Below are positions 60,893 through 64,000 of a stretch of DNA of 64,000 bases, one piece after another. Under the pieces are notes generated by a model, which worked only from the letters and a program-made list of their open reading frames with translations, did no database searches and had not been told where the DNA came from. This stretch comes from Lentilactobacillus buchneri (GTDB lineage: Bacteria > Bacillota > Bacilli > Lactobacillales > Lactobacillaceae): NCBI RefSeq assembly GCF_018314255.1, contig NZ_CP073066.1, forward strand, positions 1,674,001-1,738,000, written 5' to 3'. Both the position numbers and the translations under genes were made by a program. Positions within the stretch are counted from its first letter, which is position 1. Each line of letters starts with the position of its first letter.

Positions 60893-63709
60893 ATGCAATG
60901 GTACAGTCATGAAGCAGAAACAATATTACAAGAACTTGATACAAGTCGGATCCATGGTCTGAGTGAGGCGCAAGCTCAACGACAGCTTGCCGAAGTTGGA
61001 CCCAACGAGTTAGCCAAAGAAGAACGCGAACCCGCTTGGAAAATGTTAATCAAGAGCTTTAAAGAACCCATGATCATTATCCTGCTCATCGCCATTGGTC
61101 TGGCATTGGCTAGTGCCGCCTACGATTTCTTCATCAGCGGTGATTCCGGGCATGCGATGGCTTCTGTGTACGAAGCGATTGCCATTGTCTTAATTGTGAT
61201 TATCAACAGCGGTTTGACCTTTCATCAGACCCGGACCGCGCAAAAATCACTGGACGCGCTTTCTGATATGCGTCAGCACCACATGAAAATACTTCGGGAT
61301 AACAACTGGACGTCAGTGGCAGCCAATCATTTAGTCCCGGGAGACATCGTTAGTGTCAAATCCGGCGACTTTATCGAAGGTGATTTGCGCTGGCTAAAGA
61401 CGTCAGAACTGTAGATTAACGAATCTCATTTGACCGGGGAGTCTGATGCCATCCAAAAAAGTACCGTCTCTCTCCCTGAGGATACCGAGTTGGCAGATCG
61501 TACCAACATGGGATACTCTGGTTCGATGGTCGTCAATGGAAATGGAATTGGTGTGGTTGTGGCAACTGGGATGGCAACCGAACTGGGTAAGATTTCTGGA
61601 CTGATGCAGCAGGTTGACGACCAAAAGACACCGATTGAAAAATCAGTCCACGGGTTGAGTAAGAAATTGATGATCATCGCTGCAGTTATCATCGCCGTGA
61701 CGATTGGCTATGACTTAGTAAAATAATTAATTCAGGTCGGCAGTATTTCAATGGACATCTTTGGCGGGATTTCAGCCACGGCCATCGCCATTGCTGTTGC
61801 CTCAATTCCCGATGCAATGCCGGTGGTGCTGTCGATTGTGTTAACGATCGGTGCCAAGATGATGGCCAGCCAAAAGGGATTGGTTAAGTCGTTGAGCAGC
61901 GTAGAAACGCTGGGCTCAATCACCTATATTGCCTCGGATAAGACGGGGACTTTAACTAAAAATGAGATGGCCGCGACCCGCTTTTTGGCAAATGGCCAAG
62001 TCTACAATGTTGAAGGAAATGGTTACACACCAATTGGCGATTTCATCAGGGATGATGGCACTCCAAGCGATCCTAAAGATTACCAGCGGTTCTTAGAAGT
62101 CGCTGTCTTAAATAATGAAGCTGAAATTAAACCGGATACCAAGCAAAATTGGCGGCCGTTTGGTAACCCAACCGATGTTTCCTTAGTCGTGCTGGGAGCT
62201 AAAGATAACGTCAAACGCGACGTGCTGTTGGAAGATAAGGGTGATCGGGACATCGATATTGTCCGAATCCTCCCATTTGACAGTACGCGGAAGATGATGA
62301 CCGTTGTGATTAAAGAAAATGGCCGGTACTACAGTTTGACCAAGGGCGCGCCGGATGTGATCAAGCCATTGACCAAATCGACCATGATTGATGGGCAGCC
62401 GGTTCCAATTGCTTCAGTGGCCGCAAATATTGAAAAAACCATGCTGGCATTTGCCAAGGATGCCTTACGGACGATCTCAATTACTCAGCGGGAGATTTCC
62501 AAAGAAGATGCCTTGAACGCATCCAGTGCCGAATTGGAACGTGAACTGACCTTTCTTGGGCTGGTGGGGATCATTGATCCGCCGCGTGAGGAAGTCAAAG
62601 CGTCTGTTCGCAAATTAACTCAAGCATCGGTCAACGTTGTCATGATCACAGGTGACCACGCGATGACCGCCAAGGCAATTGCCAAACAGCTGGGAATTAT
62701 CGAGTCCGATGACGCCCGGGTGATTACCGGCCGTGACTTGGAAGACATGGATGACCAACAGCTGGCAGACGTGGTGTTGGACACGCGGGTATACGCCAGG
62801 GTAACGCCAGAACACAAGCAGCGGATTATTAAACAACTGCAGGCCCATGAGCAGGTTGTTGGGATGACCGGTGACGGCATTAACGATGCTCCGGCACTGA
62901 AAGCCGCTGATATTGGTATCGCGATGGGAATCAATGGGACGGAAGTGACCAAAGATGCCGCCGATTTGATCTTGCTGGATGATAAATTTACCACCATTGA
63001 GAAGTCGGTTGAGTCGGGCAGAACGATTTTTGCCAACATTTTGAATTTTATGAGACATGAACTGACGACCAATGTTGCTGAAGTGCTGTCATTATTGCTG
63101 GGAGTCTTCTTGATTACTTCTTCCATTGGAAATATCACCGAAGTGACACCAACTCTGACAGCGTTGATGGTTCTGTGGGTCAATATGATCAGTGATTCAC
63201 TGCCATCGTTTGCACTGGGCTATGATGAAGCCGAATCAGATGTGATGCAGCAGCGTCCCCGTGATACCAAACAATCTATTTTGGCAAATGGGATGCTGCG
63301 GCGGGTTCTGTTCCGTGGTGGCGTGATGGGCGCAATGGTCTTTCTGGCTTTCATTTGGGCAGCATCACAGGGCTATACGGTCGCTCAAAGTCAGACGATT
63401 GCCTTTCTGACATTGGTATTCGGGCAGTTATGGCACGTTTATGATGCCAGAAGTGTGAATACGTTGTTCGATCGAAATCCGTTTTCCAATTCAAGATTAA
63501 CGTTGGCGGTCGGGTTTGCGGCGACATCCTCAATCTTGGTGACGTTGATGCCATTTTTCAATAATGTGATGGGAACCGCGCCATTAACGATGACGATGTA
63601 CGTGTTGATTATCCTGATTTCTGCGGTACCAACTTTTGTGATTTCTGGAATTAAGAAATTCATGGGTCGAAATCGTACCGAATCAGTGGCTGTTACTCAA
63701 GCAAATTAA
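60893..63709 (+). pseudogene. Cation-transporting P-type ATPase with two in-frame stops
   Basis: One uninterrupted reading phase of 938 codons encodes a P2-type ATPase, but TAG at 61412-61414 (codon 174) and TAA at 61724-61726 (codon 278) break it. All three pieces are in the same phase, so no frameshift is involved. Intact motifs: HLTGESD (actuator), ASDKTGTLTKNE (phosphorylated Asp about 349), MITGDHAMTAKAIA, and VGMTGDGINDAPALK. The TM4 ion site reads SIPDAMPVV in place of the usual IPEGLP, so the ion is unclear. Both stops are one C-to-T change from Gln codons. AAGGAGG precedes ATG 60893. Very recent decay or sequencing errors. Confidence 0.85.
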
Positions 63710-63719
63710 TATAGAACAA

Positions 63720-63794
63720 AAACAATCTAAGATTAAGTCTGGTAAGAAAGCTGACAGCCGTCAATTTCTCACTGGAACTAATCTTAGATTGTTT
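63720..63794. terminator. Bidirectional terminator
   Basis: AAACAATCTAAGATTA (63720-63735) pairs perfectly with TAATCTTAGATTGTTT (63779-63794) around a 43-base loop, between the convergent ATPase pseudogene and the GreA-like gene. Confidence 0.7.
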
Positions 63795-64000
63795 AGATTG
63801 AGATGGAAATGATTTTAATTTTGTAAGTGACTTGCGGCGCGGAGACAGTGACAATGTCGCCGGAATGGTGGTTCAGTAGTGCCGAACCGATGGGAGAGGC
63901 GATTGAAATTTTACCGTGGTCAATATCAACTTCCGGCGTGCCGACAATTTCATACGTTTCAGTTGAGTGGTCATCCAGAAATTCAAATTTGACCGTCTTA
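63793..64000 (-). CDS. GreA/GreB-like transcription elongation factor, C-terminal part (partial)
   Basis: The last 68 codons of a minus-strand gene running off the right edge, stopping at TAA 63793-63795. ETYEIVGTPEVDIDHGKIS, IASPIGSALLNHHSGDIVTV and a final YKIKIISI match the C-terminal FKBP-like domain of GreA/GreB, which rescues backtracked RNA polymerase. GLN-type GreA normally has LLGK where LLNH is seen, so it may be a GreA paralogue. The coiled-coil N-terminal domain is outside the window. Confidence 0.8.
   Translation of the reverse strand, partial: KTVKFEFLDDHSTETYEIVGTPEVDIDHGKISIASPIGSALLNHHSGDIVTVSAPQVTYKIKIISISI

Noticed and set aside
61412..61726. Programmed stop readthrough in the ATPase gene
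   Set aside because: No conserved readthrough context or structure is visible after either stop, and the two stops are of different types; decay or sequence error is simpler.

Overview
The window looks like chromosomal DNA from a member of the Lactobacillaceae, most likely a heterofermentative, cell-surface-rich species of the Lentilactobacillus/Secundilactobacillus/Levilactobacillus type. This rests on moderate G+C content, AGGAGG-type ribosome binding sites with many TTG and GTG starts, PepX, type-2 ribulokinase AraB with AraD, BudC-like acetoin reductase, ISL3-type insertion sequence, MucBP/DUF5776 surface proteins, TenA, and an Lsa/Vga-like ABC-F protein. The genus is inferred from gene style only.

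Layout. 1-2.3 kb: the tail of an unknown gene, a frameshifted acetyltransferase-like pseudogene, and a complete ISL3-family insertion sequence with 24-bp imperfect inverted repeats and a perfect 8-bp target duplication, inserted at the base of a terminator. 2.4-17.3 kb: surface and envelope genes (S-layer-like protein, Thr/Asn/Gln-rich secreted protein, CAP protein, two large surface proteins ending in DUF5776-type modules), two small oxidoreductases, a GPH sugar symporter, a FetAB-type iron exporter behind a Fur-family box, and a TMEM175-like channel. Two promoters at 5.6 and 6.5 kb carry TTTAAG-N5-TTTAAG repeats like those bound by CiaR in streptococci. 17.4-24.3 kb: pepX, a second TMEM175-like protein with a long coiled-coil tail, a TIM-barrel epimerase-like protein, an L,D-transpeptidase, a uracil-DNA glycosylase and a divergent Tag. 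24.5-30.0 kb: two lipoate modules on the minus strand, lplA-lyase-gcvH and lplA-gcvH, with an aldo/keto reductase upstream. 30.1-45.7 kb: paired bacterial-PH membrane proteins, an MFS transporter, budC, a SpoIIM-like membrane protein, an ABC-2 exporter operon with its TetR regulator, a LysM/3D protein, a Crp/Fnr regulator, and araBD behind an AraR box. 45.9-64 kb: glycosyltransferase, D,D-carboxypeptidase, metallophosphoesterase, membrane proteins, AlkD-like repair protein, ABC-F protein with a candidate attenuator, SGNH protein, TenA plus hydrolase, SDR, secreted nuclease, aldo/keto reductase, DedA, a P-type ATPase gene broken by two in-frame stops, and the 3' end of a GreA-like gene.

The most unusual feature is a family of at least twelve long nested hairpins. 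They share end motifs (GAGTGC at one end; GCACGTTT followed by CTAGATA-like sequence at the other), but their long stems differ in sequence from copy to copy while staying self-complementary. Most have the GAGTGC end facing, and often overlapping, the stop codon of the adjacent gene. Some occur in tandem with about 10-bp linkers. I do not recognise this family. The second notable item is the duplicated LplA/GcvH-like module, one copy of which carries a fumarase/aspartase-superfamily lyase with an eroded signature motif. No tRNA, rRNA or CRISPR array was seen.
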